DNA from: Tubiluchus corallicola
Taxonomy: Eukaryota > Priapulida > Priapulimorpha > Priapulimorphida > Tubiluchidae
Direction of reading: 5' to 3'
Length of the DNA stretch: 64,000 bases
Assembly (NCBI GenBank): GCA_030141605.1
Contig: JAQGDQ010000334.1
Location: 64,001 to 128,000, forward strand
A program made the translations under genes and the position numbers. Under the pieces are notes generated by a model. The model did not search any database, was not told the DNA's origin, and saw nothing but the letters and a program-made list of their open reading frames with translations. Shown piece by piece: positions 9,606 to 22,075 of the stretch (positions are counted from its first letter, which is position 1; each line of letters opens with the position of its first letter).

Positions 9606-12600
9606 ATGAAGAGAGTTATTAGTCTATTTTTTTCAATGTCCTCCGGTGGATTTTTGCTTCTGCTTTTTGCCTTTGCCATTGCTTTTGCAACGTTTATTGA
9701 GAGTTCACACGGAAGCAATGCAGCCCACGCTGTAGTGTATAATCACTGGTGGTTTGAGCTTCTTTTCATTGCCCTAGGTGCCAACCTTATTGTCAATATT
9801 GTACGCTTCAAGTTATATAAAAAAGGGAAATGGACACTAGGGTTGTTTCATTTTTCTTTTATTCTGATAGCTGCAGGTGCAGGAGTTACCCGCTATTTAG
9901 GGAGTGAAGGAGTAATGCATATACGTGAGGGTGAAAGTTCCTCTTCAATACTCTCTTCCAGTGAGTGGTTAAGACTAAGAGTTGAGGGAAGACAAGAGGC
10001 TATAGTGAGTGAGAGGAAGGTTCTCTTCTCTGCTTTCTTACCCAAGGCATATTCAAAAAAGATAAAAATAGGTGATTCCAAATACAGTGTAAAGTCAGTT
10101 AGGTATATCCCTAACGCAGTTGAGACTGCTACCTTTTCTTCGTCTGGAGAACCGATTATAGAGCTGGCTTTTGCCGGGGAAGGTGGCATGCAAAGCTTGA
10201 TCTTAAAATCGGGGGAATACATCTCCAGAGAAGATATTACAGTTGGGTTTAACAGAGATGCGACAGTACGCTTTAACAGTAGTGAGATGGGGCTGCATAT
10301 GGTTTCACTCCTGCCTGTTACGCAAGTGGCAATGGGACATCATCAGTCCGATGCAATCTTTTTTGATAGTGGGGAAAAGATAGAAGTAAAAGGCAGACAG
10401 ATTTATAGTATTGCAGGTGTTAGGATGGTCACTACTCAATATATTCCATCAGGAGAGGTTGTCGCTTCTCCAGGTACAGGTGTACATACAGGAAGAGATG
10501 CAGTTGTAATGAGCATATCGGACGGGAAGAAAAAAAAGTTAGCAACCTTGTGGACATACCGAGGGCAACCAGGGAAAGAGGTAACTGTAGTCTTTGACGG
10601 AGTAACATTTAAAATGTCTGCGGGAGTAAAAAAGATAAGTCTTCCGTTTAGCCTGTTTCTCAATAAGTTTAAGCTTGACAGGTATCCCGGTTCAAACAGC
10701 CCATCCTCCTACGAAAGCGATGTGACACTTGTAGATAAAGATATGGGTATAGAGAAGAAGCACAGAATATATATGAATCATATCTTGAAATACAGAGGGT
10801 ATCGTTTCTATCAATCTTCTTACGATACCGATGAAAAAGGCACCATTTTATCAGTTAGCAATGACTACTTTGGAACACTGCTTACCTATATCGGGTATAT
10901 GCTTTTATTTGCAGGTATATTGTTGTCTATTTTTAATCCTAAAAGTCGCTTTGCAGGTTTAGTTAAAAAAACATCAAGCACAGTTGCGGGAGTTTTTATG
11001 ATATTGTTGTTGAGTGGCACAGCAAAAGCAGCAAATGGAAGCAACACCGAACTCAGGAAAGCATCACGGGAGATATCGCCTTTATGGGTTCAGGGGCATG
11101 ATGGGCGGCTCAAACCATTTACAACTTTTGCATATGAAGTAGTTATGAAAGTTTCCCGTCGCAGTAAGATAAACAGGGAAAGGCCGGAGGAGGTTGTGCT
11201 GGGAATGGTAACAAACCCCTCCAAATGGAAGAATATTCCAATGATAGCTGTTTCTAATACTGAGATAACAGATATGTTGGGGATAGAGGGTAAGACCGCT
11301 TCATACCTTGATTTTTTCGATCAAAATGGGAATTACAAGATTGGGAGGCAAGTGCAGAGTGCTTTTTCCAAAGAGCCATCCCGCCGTAACAAGCTGGAAA
11401 ACTACCTTATAAAAGTTGACGAGAGACTGAATATTTGCCTGCTGGTGTACAAGAAAGATATGTTCCGAATCTTTCCATCCCCTGTAGAAGGGGAGCAGAT
11501 ATGGTACTCTCCTGTCTCACATCTTCCTGAGATGAGATCTGATGATAGTGTCTTTATTCGTAACAGCTTTGATAGTTACCTTACATTTGTTTATAACGGG
11601 AAAGCAAAGGAGGCGTCAGAAATATTATCAGCTATCACCAAGTATCAACAAATGCATGGTGGTGGAATTACTCCCACATCATTCAAAGGGAAAGTAGAAA
11701 TATTATACAATCATATAAGTGTCTTTAAGCGGCTTTTAAAGTGGTATTTAATGTGGGGAGTGTCTGCACTCGTGCTGTTTTTATATGTTGTGTTAAGCGG
11801 GAAAACAGTACGCCCCTTCTGGGGCAACGTCATCAGAGGACATTTATGGGGAGGGTTCGTGTTTCATACAGTAGGGCTCATCGCTCGAGGATATATATCT
11901 AACCATATGCCCTGGAGCAACGGGTATGAGTCTATGATATACGTGGCGTGGACAGGAGTGTTTGCAGGGTTGGTAATAACGAAGAGAAATATAATGGTGC
12001 TAAGCGCAGCATCCATTCTTTCCGGATTAACACTATTCGTTGCTCATATGAGCTGGGTAAACCCTGAGATAACCAATTTGGTACCGGTATTGAAGTCATA
12101 CTGGTTAATATTTCACGTGGCAATAATTACGGCCAGCTATGGGTTTATCGGTTTGTGCGCATTCATTGGAATATTTAATATTACTCTTATGGGGTTACAA
12201 ACAGGAAAAAATAGGGATAGAATAAGAGAGAATATTACCCGGATGACAAATATTTCAGAGGCCTCAATGATTATAGGGCTATACTTTCTTATAGCGGGAA
12301 CCTTCCTCGGAGCGATATGGGCCAATGAGTCGTGGGGACGATATTGGGGGTGGGACCCCAAGGAGGCGTGGTCACTTGTTACAATACTAGTGTATGTGTT
12401 TATTACACATATGCGATTGATACCCGGATTTAAGGATCAGTACTCCTTTAATGTAGCAGCGATTTTTGGACTATTGTCAGTTTTAATGACATATTTCGGG
12501 GTAAACTATTATTTATCAGGGTTGCATTCGTATGGGGGAGGAGCCATACTGCCTATTCCATATATCATTTTAGTCGTGTTTGCACTGTTTGGAGCTTTAG

Positions 12601-12677
12601 CCTGGTGGGCATGGGAAAAGGAGCGAAACCTTTGCAAGGCAAAAGATTCTGGTTCAAATCGAGTGAAAATTCGATAA
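9606..12677 (+). CDS. ccsA: fused cytochrome c biogenesis protein ResB-CcsA (CcsBA, system II)
   Basis: System II haem lyase that carries haem across the inner membrane and attaches it to CXXCH of c-type cytochromes. The 1,023-residue single polypeptide has ResB-like helices at the N-terminus (about residues 1-90), a large periplasmic domain to about 425, a helix pair near 420-475, a second periplasmic domain, and a CcsA module of about eight helices from about 705. The haem-binding WGRYWGWDPKE lies near residues 909-919, and external histidines are visible in HTVGLIARGYISNHMPWSNGYES. The fused long form is characteristic of Bacteroidota and Epsilonproteobacteria. It implies c-type cytochromes elsewhere in this bacterium. 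Only 16 bp separate its stop from the convergent AsmA-like gene. Confidence 0.94.
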   Translation: MKRVISLFFSMSSGGFLLLLFAFAIAFATFIESSHGSNAAHAVVYNHWWFELLFIALGANLIVNIVRFKLYKKGKWTLGLFHFSFILIAAGAGVTRYLGSEGVMHIREGESSSSILSSSEWLRLRVEGRQEAIVSERKVLFSAFLPKAYSKKIKIGDSKYSVKSVRYIPNAVETATFSSSGEPIIELAFAGEGGMQSLILKSGEYISREDITVGFNRDATVRFNSSEMGLHMVSLLPVTQVAMGHHQSDAIFFDSGEKIEVKGRQIYSIAGVRMVTTQYIPSGEVVASPGTGVHTGRDAVVMSISDGKKKKLATLWTYRGQPGKEVTVVFDGVTFKMSAGVKKISLPFSLFLNKFKLDRYPGSNSPSSYESDVTLVDKDMGIEKKHRIYMNHILKYRGYRFYQSSYDTDEKGTILSVSNDYFGTLLTYIGYMLLFAGILLSIFNPKSRFAGLVKKTSSTVAGVFMILLLSGTAKAANGSNTELRKASREISPLWVQGHDGRLKPFTTFAYEVVMKVSRRSKINRERPEEVVLGMVTNPSKWKNIPMIAVSNTEITDMLGIEGKTASYLDFFDQNGNYKIGRQVQSAFSKEPSRRNKLENYLIKVDERLNICLLVYKKDMFRIFPSPVEGEQIWYSPVSHLPEMRSDDSVFIRNSFDSYLTFVYNGKAKEASEILSAITKYQQMHGGGITPTSFKGKVEILYNHISVFKRLLKWYLMWGVSALVLFLYVVLSGKTVRPFWGNVIRGHLWGGFVFHTVGLIARGYISNHMPWSNGYESMIYVAWTGVFAGLVITKRNIMVLSAASILSGLTLFVAHMSWVNPEITNLVPVLKSYWLIFHVAIITASYGFIGLCAFIGIFNITLMGLQTGKNRDRIRENITRMTNISEASMIIGLYFLIAGTFLGAIWANESWGRYWGWDPKEAWSLVTILVYVFITHMRLIPGFKDQYSFNVAAIFGLLSVLMTYFGVNYYLSGLHSYGGGAILPIPYIILVVFALFGALAWWAWEKERNLCKAKDSGSNRVKIR

Positions 12678-12693
12678 GCTAAAGGGTACTACA

Positions 12694-13497
12694 TTACTTA
12701 AATAGTTTCTTCAGTTCACCACCAAGTTTCTTTACAGCATTTTCCAGCTCTTTTGTTGCCTGTTTTTTCAACTCAGATTTAACCAGGTTTGTAGCTTCCG
12801 TTAAGTCGGGTGTTACCTTAGGAGCAGAGAAGTTTCCCTTTATATTTACAGTAATGGGGATCTCAGTGATGTTTTCCGAACCAGGAATAAATCCTATCAT
12901 TTTTACTATATCATTACCCAGGTCATCTTTATTAACCAGAAAGTCTATTTTATAGTTAAGGTCACTACTGGCCGTTTGGCGTCCTGATATAGTGGCCTGC
13001 TGCCCGGCAATATTTGTCTTAAATGGTGATATATCCAGGGCTCCATCTACAATATTAAAATTTGTTGTAAAGTCAGATATGTTCACCCTGTTAAACTTAC
13101 CCTTTTTGAAAAACGTTCCAACCTGAGTAAACACTCCGCTACCTTTAAGCTCTACTCCTTTGCAGGAAAAGTTACCGGAGCCATTAAAACTTTCAATAAC
13201 GGGAGAGTAGTCACTATTTAGCTTCCCCTTAATTTTCAATCCTGAAGCGAAGCTGCCTGTGCTGTTTTCTGACATAGGAACAAATGCTCTCATCACTGGA
13301 ACGGCTTTGAATGTTTCAGGTACATCAAAGTTCTTTATTGCCAATTTGAAATCAAATAAAGGCACTTTCTTGTTTTCCACCATATATTCTCCATCTGCCA
13401 CAACCTCCCCTTTAAGCATCTCCATCCTTAGCCCATCAAGGATCATTTTCCCATTTTCAATTGTAAATAATTTGTGTAAATAAATAAGTTTTATAGA
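12694..13497 (-). CDS. AsmA-family protein, C-terminal fragment (5' part missing)
   Basis: About 265 residues of the C-terminal repeat-rich part of an AsmA/TamB-like envelope protein, ending ENAVKKLGGELKKLFK. Features typical of the Bacteroidota family are the beta-rich segments such as FTIENGKMILDGL, ISPFKTNIAGQQATISGRQ and LNYKIDFLVNKDDLGND. Such proteins are normally about 800-1,000 residues with an N-terminal membrane anchor; here recognisable protein stops near 13,470 and the frame meets a TAG at 13,498. An internal ATG at 13,446 exists but is not a natural start. No frameshift is seen inside the fragment. The loss of the 5' two-thirds coincides with the change from bacterial to animal DNA. 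Confidence 0.85.
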   Translation of the reverse strand, partial: SIKLIYLHKLFTIENGKMILDGLRMEMLKGEVVADGEYMVENKKVPLFDFKLAIKNFDVPETFKAVPVMRAFVPMSENSTGSFASGLKIKGKLNSDYSPVIESFNGSGNFSCKGVELKGSGVFTQVGTFFKKGKFNRVNISDFTTNFNIVDGALDISPFKTNIAGQQATISGRQTASSDLNYKIDFLVNKDDLGNDIVKMIGFIPGSENITEIPITVNIKGNFSAPKVTPDLTEATNLVKSELKKQATKELENAVKKLGGELKKLFK

Positions 13498-13570
13498 CTA
13501 TTTTTTCTAGTATCACAGTAGTTATGATTTGTGCTAAAATAGCTGCAGTAATAAGAATTGGGTATTGATA
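13470..13570. other. bacterial/animal sequence boundary
   Basis: Upstream of about 13,470 the sequence encodes an AsmA-like protein on -; from 13,571 upward on the same strand lies the last coding exon of an intron-containing animal gene. Neither block contributes a recognisable feature to the roughly 100 bp between them. No AATAAA or ATTAAA polyadenylation signal for the animal gene is seen on - in this interval, so its 3' UTR is probably cut too. No N-run, IS end or att-like repeat marks the join. Confidence 0.8.
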
Positions 13571-16500
13571 TCAGCCATATATTTTGACTGTTGCAGTGGT
13601 ATCGTTTGAGGTTTCCATGTCTAAGATGCACCTGTGCTGCTCTGTGGAACTTATAACTTCATCATCTTCACAAGTTACGTTTTGGTCCTGCATATAAAGC
13701 ATATTTTCAGCAATTAAATATATACTAACACTTTATGAAAGCTACAACTATGTACAGTGGCTTAAAGCGAAAACCAAGTCTAGAAAGTTTCAGCTTAAAA
13801 TTGTAATAAATGCCTCTTGTAATTAGTAAAATCAATTTAAAGTTGTGATCACTTCAAGCTTGGACATTGAATAAAAAAATGGTGTTATCCAGCTACCATA
13901 CACTTATCCTGCCATTGAATAAACTTCTTTTGCAGCTGCAGTTACTATTTTCAACTACAAACAATCCGAAATGTTAAACAAGAGATTATTAATGCTATTT
14001 TTTATTTTTGATGAATCTTGTTATCCCTATATAATGAATACCAATTACTGACGATAACACAATAATCTCGTCTCCAACTCGGGCAGTTAACATCGGCAAA
14101 GTAACAGAATAATTATGTTAACAAGCTAAAACTGAACTATAAACTAAGTAACTCACGTGGCATCTAAGTGAGCTGCAGATCATTTTTTTCAAATATGCCT
14201 GCAGAGAGGTTTGTTCAAAATTTTGTTTTGTTCAAGGATTGGTTTTTCATTTAAGCTTGCTTAATAGCATCAGCAACAGAATACAAAGCAACAATTTAAT
14301 ACATCCCAAGCAGGCACTTCACATAGCATTACAACATAAGGTCAAGAAAAGAGCACTCAGCTGTGCAATTAAGTGCACGCTTAAAGATGTGAAAATGTTT
14401 ACAAATGTTTAAAATCGGTGCCAAACAATTACACTCTGTTTTATCACTCTTTAAAATTACTGCCCAAAGTCCCAAATGGTAAACAAATTTTTATGATGCT
14501 CCCAGACAGACAGCATCTGGCTTCTTCAGTTTGCTTAATCAGTCGGCTTACCTTTAATAACCCCATTAAAAATCTGCATTGGTAGCTGACTGGAGACAAC
14601 TATCAATCGTAGATTTTCCTCTGACCAGTAAGCAACAGAACGCAATACGGTTGGGTAAGTTATTCCATGATTAATTTGCCAGCCAGCTGCATGTTGATAT
14701 TCGATAAGAACCAGTCGCTTTTCGTGAGGCGATGATGCAAGCAGGTAAATTTGGGCTGAAAATAGAAATACTAATCACTTCTAGACAATTACACATTCTA
14801 ACCAATGATGCACCGAATTACTTCTACACCCTGTGGTGCTGTCAAGTGTTAACCAGTCAAAAGTGGTATGAGCAGTTATGTCATGACTACTATAACTATG
14901 TTATATATAGAATTTTTTTTAATAGTGGACAAAGTAATTAGTAGTCTTGTATCATTTGATTATGTATGTGGAGTTGACTACATACTACGATAACCCCATA
15001 ACAGAACTAAAATGCAAAATTAATCTCCTCTGGATTGTTGCAACGACAATGCAATATATTATCAACAAAACTGCAATTTTTTTTGCTATGTCAATATAAT
15101 ATGACAAGCCACTAAGCAAATAAAAACTACAAACCTCCAATAGTGAATGACTCAACATGCTGTACTCCAATAACAGGTATGCTACCACTCTCTACTATGA
15201 TGCCATCATTGTTCTCTACCCTCCACAAGAGAGATGACGACGGTGTATAAAGAACATTCCAGAAATAAATTTGAGGTTGACTTCTCTTTTCATTAGCAAA
15301 AATGGCATGTAAGCGATCATTAATGACTAACAATTGTACATCACTGCATGTTTCCGTGGGTACAGGTACACCAATCACAAACTGAAACAATAACTGTTAG
15401 TACAGTGTACTTACATCAAACAAAGTTTTTAGAAATGTGAAGTGTCTTTGCATTGCACAAGTACCACAACTGCATTTTTAGTCAAAGTGTATTCTATTTT
15501 ATTTAAATATATGTTAGCTCATTTAAGTACTTAACGTATTGGCATTCTTCACAATAGTGTGAAAACAATTAATTGAGCAAGAATTCCATTTGACTTTCCT
15601 TGAAAAGTTATCACTTTTCTTACCAACATTTCTTTTGTAAACACAATGGTGCACTGGTGCAAGACAGTCCATTTCTCTATGAGCCATGTACCATGCCACA
15701 AAATACATGCAAGAATCAGTAAGTTACTTCCTTACAAGCATCTCATAAAGCAGAAATATCTATCATATGATAATGGCAAGTTGCCCAAAGTATATTTTGA
15801 CTATAATTATCATGGGCACAATTTTGCATTTTGACAATGCAAAATCTGAATTATTATTTCATTGTTTTACTTACTGTGCTTGCAGAAACGTCATAGCGAT
15901 AGATGACGGAATTTACTGTGTATGTATTTTGTGCAGAATCAAATTGATTAGCGATGGCCAACCATGAATCCCTGGATGTAGCTGCAAATGACAGAGCAAT
16001 GGCACCATGGGTCTGGATTCTCTGAAACTCTCTCACTTCACCAGTATCCATGTCAATTGAGAACACCAAACTGTTTAAATTGGTGGTGTTTTCTAGAAAA
16101 GTAAATACAGAAATACGTAGTTGTTATTAATTCAACACCAGTTTCTTAGATTTGAGAAATTTTAACTGCTTCATAATCACTATGTACAAACACACATAGC
16201 TATCAAGAATGAGAAGACTTCACACAGTATGACTTACCTTTCTTGCTGAAGTATACAGACAATGCTAGATACCAAGTTTCGTTTATCTGAAATACTGTTG
16301 CATCAGTTACATAATCTAAAGTAATATTTTCGTTGTTCACTGTATTTCCATTAGTAAATTCAACAATTACATCAGTTCCTTTTGTATCTTCTACTGAATC
16401 TGATAGGCACCACGGTGCTGACGATATTGGATATGCTACAACAGTCACTTTAAAACCAGTGTTCGATTCGTCAAACACAAAACGTCTACCAGGTAGTGTA

Positions 16501-18065
16501 GTCCTAGACTCTCCGAACAAGCCATTTTGGTCTAATTCTACCATTACAGTTTCATACGCTTTGCATGGCTCATACAGGAATGGACTGTATTGCACCAGTG
16601 CATCATTGTGTTTCCATAAAACAGCTTGTGTAGGATTGTGCTGCTTATTAACTGTGGCAAACCCGTACATGTCACTATCGAGTTTTTGAATGTACTCAAA
16701 GTAGGACAGGTAACTATCAACCAAACCTGAAACGATACCATTTAAAAATGAAAAAAGTTCAGCTTGATACAAGTGCTCAAGTAATTTATAATTCTTTACA
16801 CCCTGTTATCATAATTCATAATTCTATAAAAAACAAGCATTGGTAAGAAAAGCAATCATTTTTCAAGGAATGAATTCTTGCTCAAATAATTGTTTTCACA
16901 TATTATGAAAAGTGCCAATACAATAAGTATTTACATAATTACAGAGGAACAGCTAAGACGGTGTTGCAATGTGAAATTTGGTTGTGATACAAGTAAGGTT
17001 TTTATTTTTCTTGATTTCTTTCAATTATTTTGGCTTCAGTATTTTAAGTGGATACTAATAATAAACATAAAAATATGGAAGGTAAAATTTTTTATTATAC
17101 CATTATTTCAACAATAACCCGGGGGCCGCCTTCAGTCAGACTGAAGCAATATAATATGGGACACCTTTTCAGAAAGATTAACAAACTAAACCAAGGACGA
17201 TTTTTGTTCACCTTTCTAAAAAGGTTTCTCCAGATATTGTTTCCATACATATGAAGATGGCCACACTCATCTGCGCAGGTTGTGGATGAAGTTGCTGTGT
17301 AATCAAAATAAATTTTACAGTGCCTATCTAATGTTCATTCATTAATTTAACCTCTTCGCTGCTGTGCAATTTGTATTCTAGTTGGCACATGGGAATATTT
17401 TAAGAAAACAAAAAGTTGCTAGTTCTACTGTGAAGCCATATCTTGTTCTACACTGTACCTTGTCTGAGCAATCTGAATAGACAAAAATTTATAAAAAGCA
17501 GAAAAGGCTAAATAGAAGGCAGCATCACAACGTAGGCAGCCTCAGACGCCAGCGTTCAGCAATAACAGCAATCTTTTTTGGAGTTATGTACATTTTTTGG
17601 CCATAGGTTTTTTGTAGTTCCTCAGACAATAGAGGACACCGCCGCTCTTTATTTTCAAAAGCTTGATTTTTCAAGTGCACGTGGCATGTGTATTATTGCT
17701 ACAGGCGTAGGCATCAGTTAATTTGCATATTAAGCATGATGGAAGACCAGTCAGAATAGCATTTTCATGACGGGAGATTTTTGTCTTACAGGCACAGTGA
17801 ACACAGTACAGTAGGAATTATTCTAAATGAGCACTGTTGTGACTATTTTAAAAATTGGTACAAGAAAAACTGATTTACCTTCTGTACCATTGCCAGCATT
17901 GTACACATGCTCTAACTGCTTTTGTTGGTCAGCCTGTATTTGAGAAACTAACGTTCTTAATTGCTGATTTTTTGTAGTCTGAGTGTTGTTTAAAGCAGAG
18001 ATGTTTTCGCCGTTGACAAGATGAGTTTCTGCATCATTTGGTATAATCACAGTGTCGAAAAATGC
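13571..18065 (-). other. EAR gene part 3, exons 29-35: coiled coil and C-terminal EAR propeller
   Basis: Exons, in coding order: 17,879-18,065; 16,238-16,726; 15,875-16,092; 15,135-15,381; 14,552-14,755; 14,049-14,077; 13,571-13,687. Exon 29 is a Gln-rich helix (LRTLVSQIQADQQKQLEHV). Exons 30-34 carry EAR repeats; the clearest is exon 31 with EFQRIQTHGAIALSFAATS then WLAIANQF and NSVIYRYDV, the textbook EAR pattern, and exon 32 ends in GVQHVESFTIG. Exon 30 is unusually long (489 nt). Exon 34 is a 29-nt micro-exon with a poor acceptor (CCCGAG), proposed because it alone restores phase between exons 33 and 35. Exon 35 encodes 38 residues with NVT and NDT sites and ends at TGA. Confidence 0.77.
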
Positions 18066-21000
18066 CTAAAATTAAACAAAATTTTACTATACATGCACTG
18101 AAACCAAGCTAATCAGATGCCGGATGTAGACTCGGATTCAAATTAGATTAAAGATTAAACCTATACATTGTACATCAGAGAAGGAAAGTCTTCCAAATGT
18201 CCTAAGACTGCAAGTTGGCATACCGATGATAGTTCTACAAGAGGTAACTGGGGAGTGGAGGGGGTTGCAGCAAAAGTTCTCATCAAAATTTGGAAAGTTG
18301 GGTTTTCACCACATGTATTTAGTGTGGCAATACTGCCAGTATCTTCTTAAATATGGACTAACATTAGAAATGGATTTAAGTAATCACTTTTCTATCATTT
18401 TGCTGGAATGAATATGATAATAAGCCACTTGCCAGGGTAATGATAATTTGAAGCCAGATTCTAAAATCAACTGTCAGCATGGTTACACTAAGTTTTAAAC
18501 TACTAACTATGTGGCAGGTGAAAATTTTGTACTGTAGGCTGCCAAGGCAAGGAGTAGCCAGTAGTGCTGCTGCAAAAAATCAATAAATCTTATCTTCACA
18601 GGAGCAGGCCTATATAAAACAAGAGCTGCATAAGTGCCCATGTGGTTTTAATAGCCAAGTATTTAAGTACGTAGGGACAAATTACTGTACATATGCGTGG
18701 GTCTCCAAAAAACTAATTACCTAGTAATTTTCGAACTTTGGTGAACATTAAAATGTGAAACTGTTTTCCATCTTTACTAGTAAAGAGTGGAAAGAATCTA
18801 AACTTTTTTCCATTAAAAATTTCAGGAAGAATATTTTACATAAAAATTTGTGTCTCTTTGTCTATAGCCTGCCAGTCCGCAAACATTTTCTGGCCTTGTT
18901 GTGCGATGAAAAGATTAAAATATGTAGTTTTTAAGTTGGTTCACTTCATTATTTGCAATGTTGTTTTAAATTAATTTTTGGGCAGCTAAAGTTGAAAATA
19001 AAAGCTCCCCTATCATTCATAGTAATTTAGCAATTGTACTGTAGAAGGTTGACTATCAGAGAGATACGTCAAAATCAGATCCTTCAATCAAGTGTCACTC
19101 TTGACAAGAGTACCACATCCTTCACTGATTTTTCTACTATGTTTATAAATTTTAAGCTTTTTATCTTTATCATGACTAATAAACTTACATTGTTAGCAGT
19201 AAAAACAGCATCAGAATCTTTGTACACTACATTATTAAAAACACTTTGGACATTGGCACCATTAAGGTACACTGCTTGCAAAGAGTTAAAATTTAAAGGC
19301 TGCTCAAATGTTTTCTCTCCATCTATTTGAAAATCACCATCAACAGTCACCATATCAAGTCCAATATCAACATTATTAAGAGCAGAGTCGTCAAACACAG
19401 CAGAGCCTGAAAGAAACAAAGAATTATATATTGACAAAATTGTGCTTGATGAGTTTGGGGCTGGTCACATTTGAGCGCGAGAAAAATTTCAGCCGGTACT
19501 GGTCACATGTTGTACTGCGCTGGACTGGTCATTATGTTGTACTGTACTGGGACTAGTCACATGTTGTACTGTGCTGGGACTGGTAATTATGTTGTATATG
19601 TTGTACTGTACTGGGACTAGTCACATGTTGTACTGTGCTGGGACTGGTCACATGTTGTACTGTGCTGGGACTGGTCACATGTTGTACTGCGCTGGGACTG
19701 GTCATATGTTGTACAGTGCTTGGACTAGTCACATGTTGTACTGCACTGGGACTAGTCACATGCTGTACTGTGCTGGGACTGGTCACATGTTGTACTGCAC
19801 TGGGACTGGTCATGTGTTGTACTGTACTGTACTGGGACTGGTCACGTACTTGTATTGTACTGGGATTGGTCAGGTGTTGTACTGTGCTTGGGCTGGTCAC
19901 ATGTTGTACTGGACTGTATCGGGACTTGTAACGTGTTGTACTGTGCCCGGACTGGTCACGTGTTGTACTGTGCGTGGACTGGTCACATGTTGTACTGTAC
20001 TGGGACTGATAATATGTTGTACTGTACTGACTGGTCAGGTGTTGTACTGTGCTTGGACTGGTCACATGTTGTACTGTGCTTGGACTGGTCACATGTTGTA
20101 CTGCACTGGGACTGGTCACAGATTGTACTGAGTTCAGCGAGTTGGGACTGATCACACGCTATACTGTCCTGTACTGCACTTGAACTGGTCACATGTTGTA
20201 CTGTACCAAAACTGGTCAAATGGTGTAGTGTGTTGGTACTGGTCACATGTTATACTGTCCTATTTATGTTGGGGTTGTTTAAGTTTTGTATTCTACTTCC
20301 AAGTGTGAGTCAAGTATGTGCTGAGCTGGTCAAGTTTGCAATATTTATGATATTGTTCACTGGCCTAGCACAAAATTGTTGCTATGCAAACATAAAATGG
20401 TACAAAAATAAAACAAAACATAATGATTAATTGTAATTTTCAGAGTACTCCAAAACTTAGCAACAAAATAGAGTTTTCCTGTTCATATTATAAATGTTCA
20501 CCACTTTTACTATAAATTATTATGAAGTGTTTCTGAAAATGGTTATTAGAGGCAAGAGTGTGCTCTATAAATTAATAAGCTTATAAGCTTTAGACAAATA
20601 TTGATTTACTTCGATTGACAAACTCACCAGTTACGGTCACGTCTCCCAGAAATACAAACGGTGCATGAATACTATTATTTCCAGACAGGGAAAGCAAGGA
20701 ATTGTGAAACAGAGAAAGATTAACCGTATCAACAAGACCACCAACTTGAATGGTATCAGCAAATGCATTGTTTATCACAGTGGTGCCAGCAATACGTTCA
20801 TCTGTCTGCTGAAGAATGAGATCTTCAGCAACATTAATGCCATCTATGGAACCTGAAACACAATGTGCATTCATTACATACAGAAACTACGAACAAATTT
20901 TAAGGAAAGATCAAGCCTTCTGAGAAGTTAAACTTATTCAAATGTTCGCAAGGACAAGATGTTAGAAGGACTTCGTAATAAAAGTGTGATAAGCGCATTG

Positions 21001-21983
21001 AGTAATTAGTAAAATCACATTTAAGGTCTTGATCATTTCACACCTGGGTGTTCACATTTTGATCGTTCATTCTTCCACCAAAAACATCATCTATCAACTG
21101 AAGAAAACAACTCACTGTCAATTTCCATCTGAAGCATAAGAACTTTTTGAAAAAAATTAAATAGCTAACTTTGTGATGTTTTTGCATGAACATTAGGTAA
21201 GCTGCAGAAGTTTTGAATTAGTTTAAACAGTGCGCTCTTATAGAAGCCCTGTGAAGTCACAAAGCACATCAATTAGGTCATAATTTTCAAGTGATACCAA
21301 CGTGACTGAAAATTTCTATACAGCGGTAGTATAAATAAACTTTATGTTTTACAGACAGTTTTTGCCAATTTTTTTGTTATATTTTTCTAAATTTAAGTGA
21401 TAGCACTGAAATAAACCTAACGTGTTAAGTGACTTCTCTTTTCCTTTAATCTCAAAACAGGATTTTCTTGTCAACTAACCGAGTTTTTCAAAGTGCAAAA
21501 CAAAGCATGTAAAGCTCATCTTAGTAAAAAAAACGACAAATTTACACTAGAAAAAATTTCAATAGACTCTCAGATTGAAATAAATTAAAGTATGAATTTT
21601 TATGGCTAACCTTAACAAAAAAAAAACACCACTGTGCAGTATTTTGTGGCTGAAACACTTATAAAAAATGACTTTGTGGATGCTTTAACAAATAAATGTC
21701 TTCCATGCAAAGAGCAGCTTGCCAATTAAAATGGATCTCTGTAGTTTACACAAGTCATTCTGATTTATGTAACTTATTACTCAAATCTTTGGATTACTAG
21801 ACGATAAGACATCATTTTCAAACAAAGATATTCGAATGTTCCATGCCTATCATTAATAATGCTGTTTAGGCAATCAACACATTAAGTACCTAGTACCTAT
21901 TCATGACCTGTTCTTTTCCTTAATCATTTGATAATTCATTTATTAATTGTATCAAAAACTTTACGATATATCATTCTATATGG

Positions 21984-22075
<92 letters not shown>

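Noticed and set aside
1-13470. Old horizontal transfer now functioning as host genes
   Set aside because: No introns, no polyadenylation or splice signals, bacterial spacing and overlaps throughout, and the frames are intact; contaminant or symbiont DNA is simpler.
19553-20246. Long open frames on both strands with Ser-Pro-Ser-Thr-Val-Gln-His-Val-Thr-like repeats
   Set aside because: They are the translation of a 27-bp minisatellite lying inside an intron; no splice or start context.
19490-20260. CRISPR-like array
   Set aside because: Units are tandem without unique spacers and the region is animal intron sequence.
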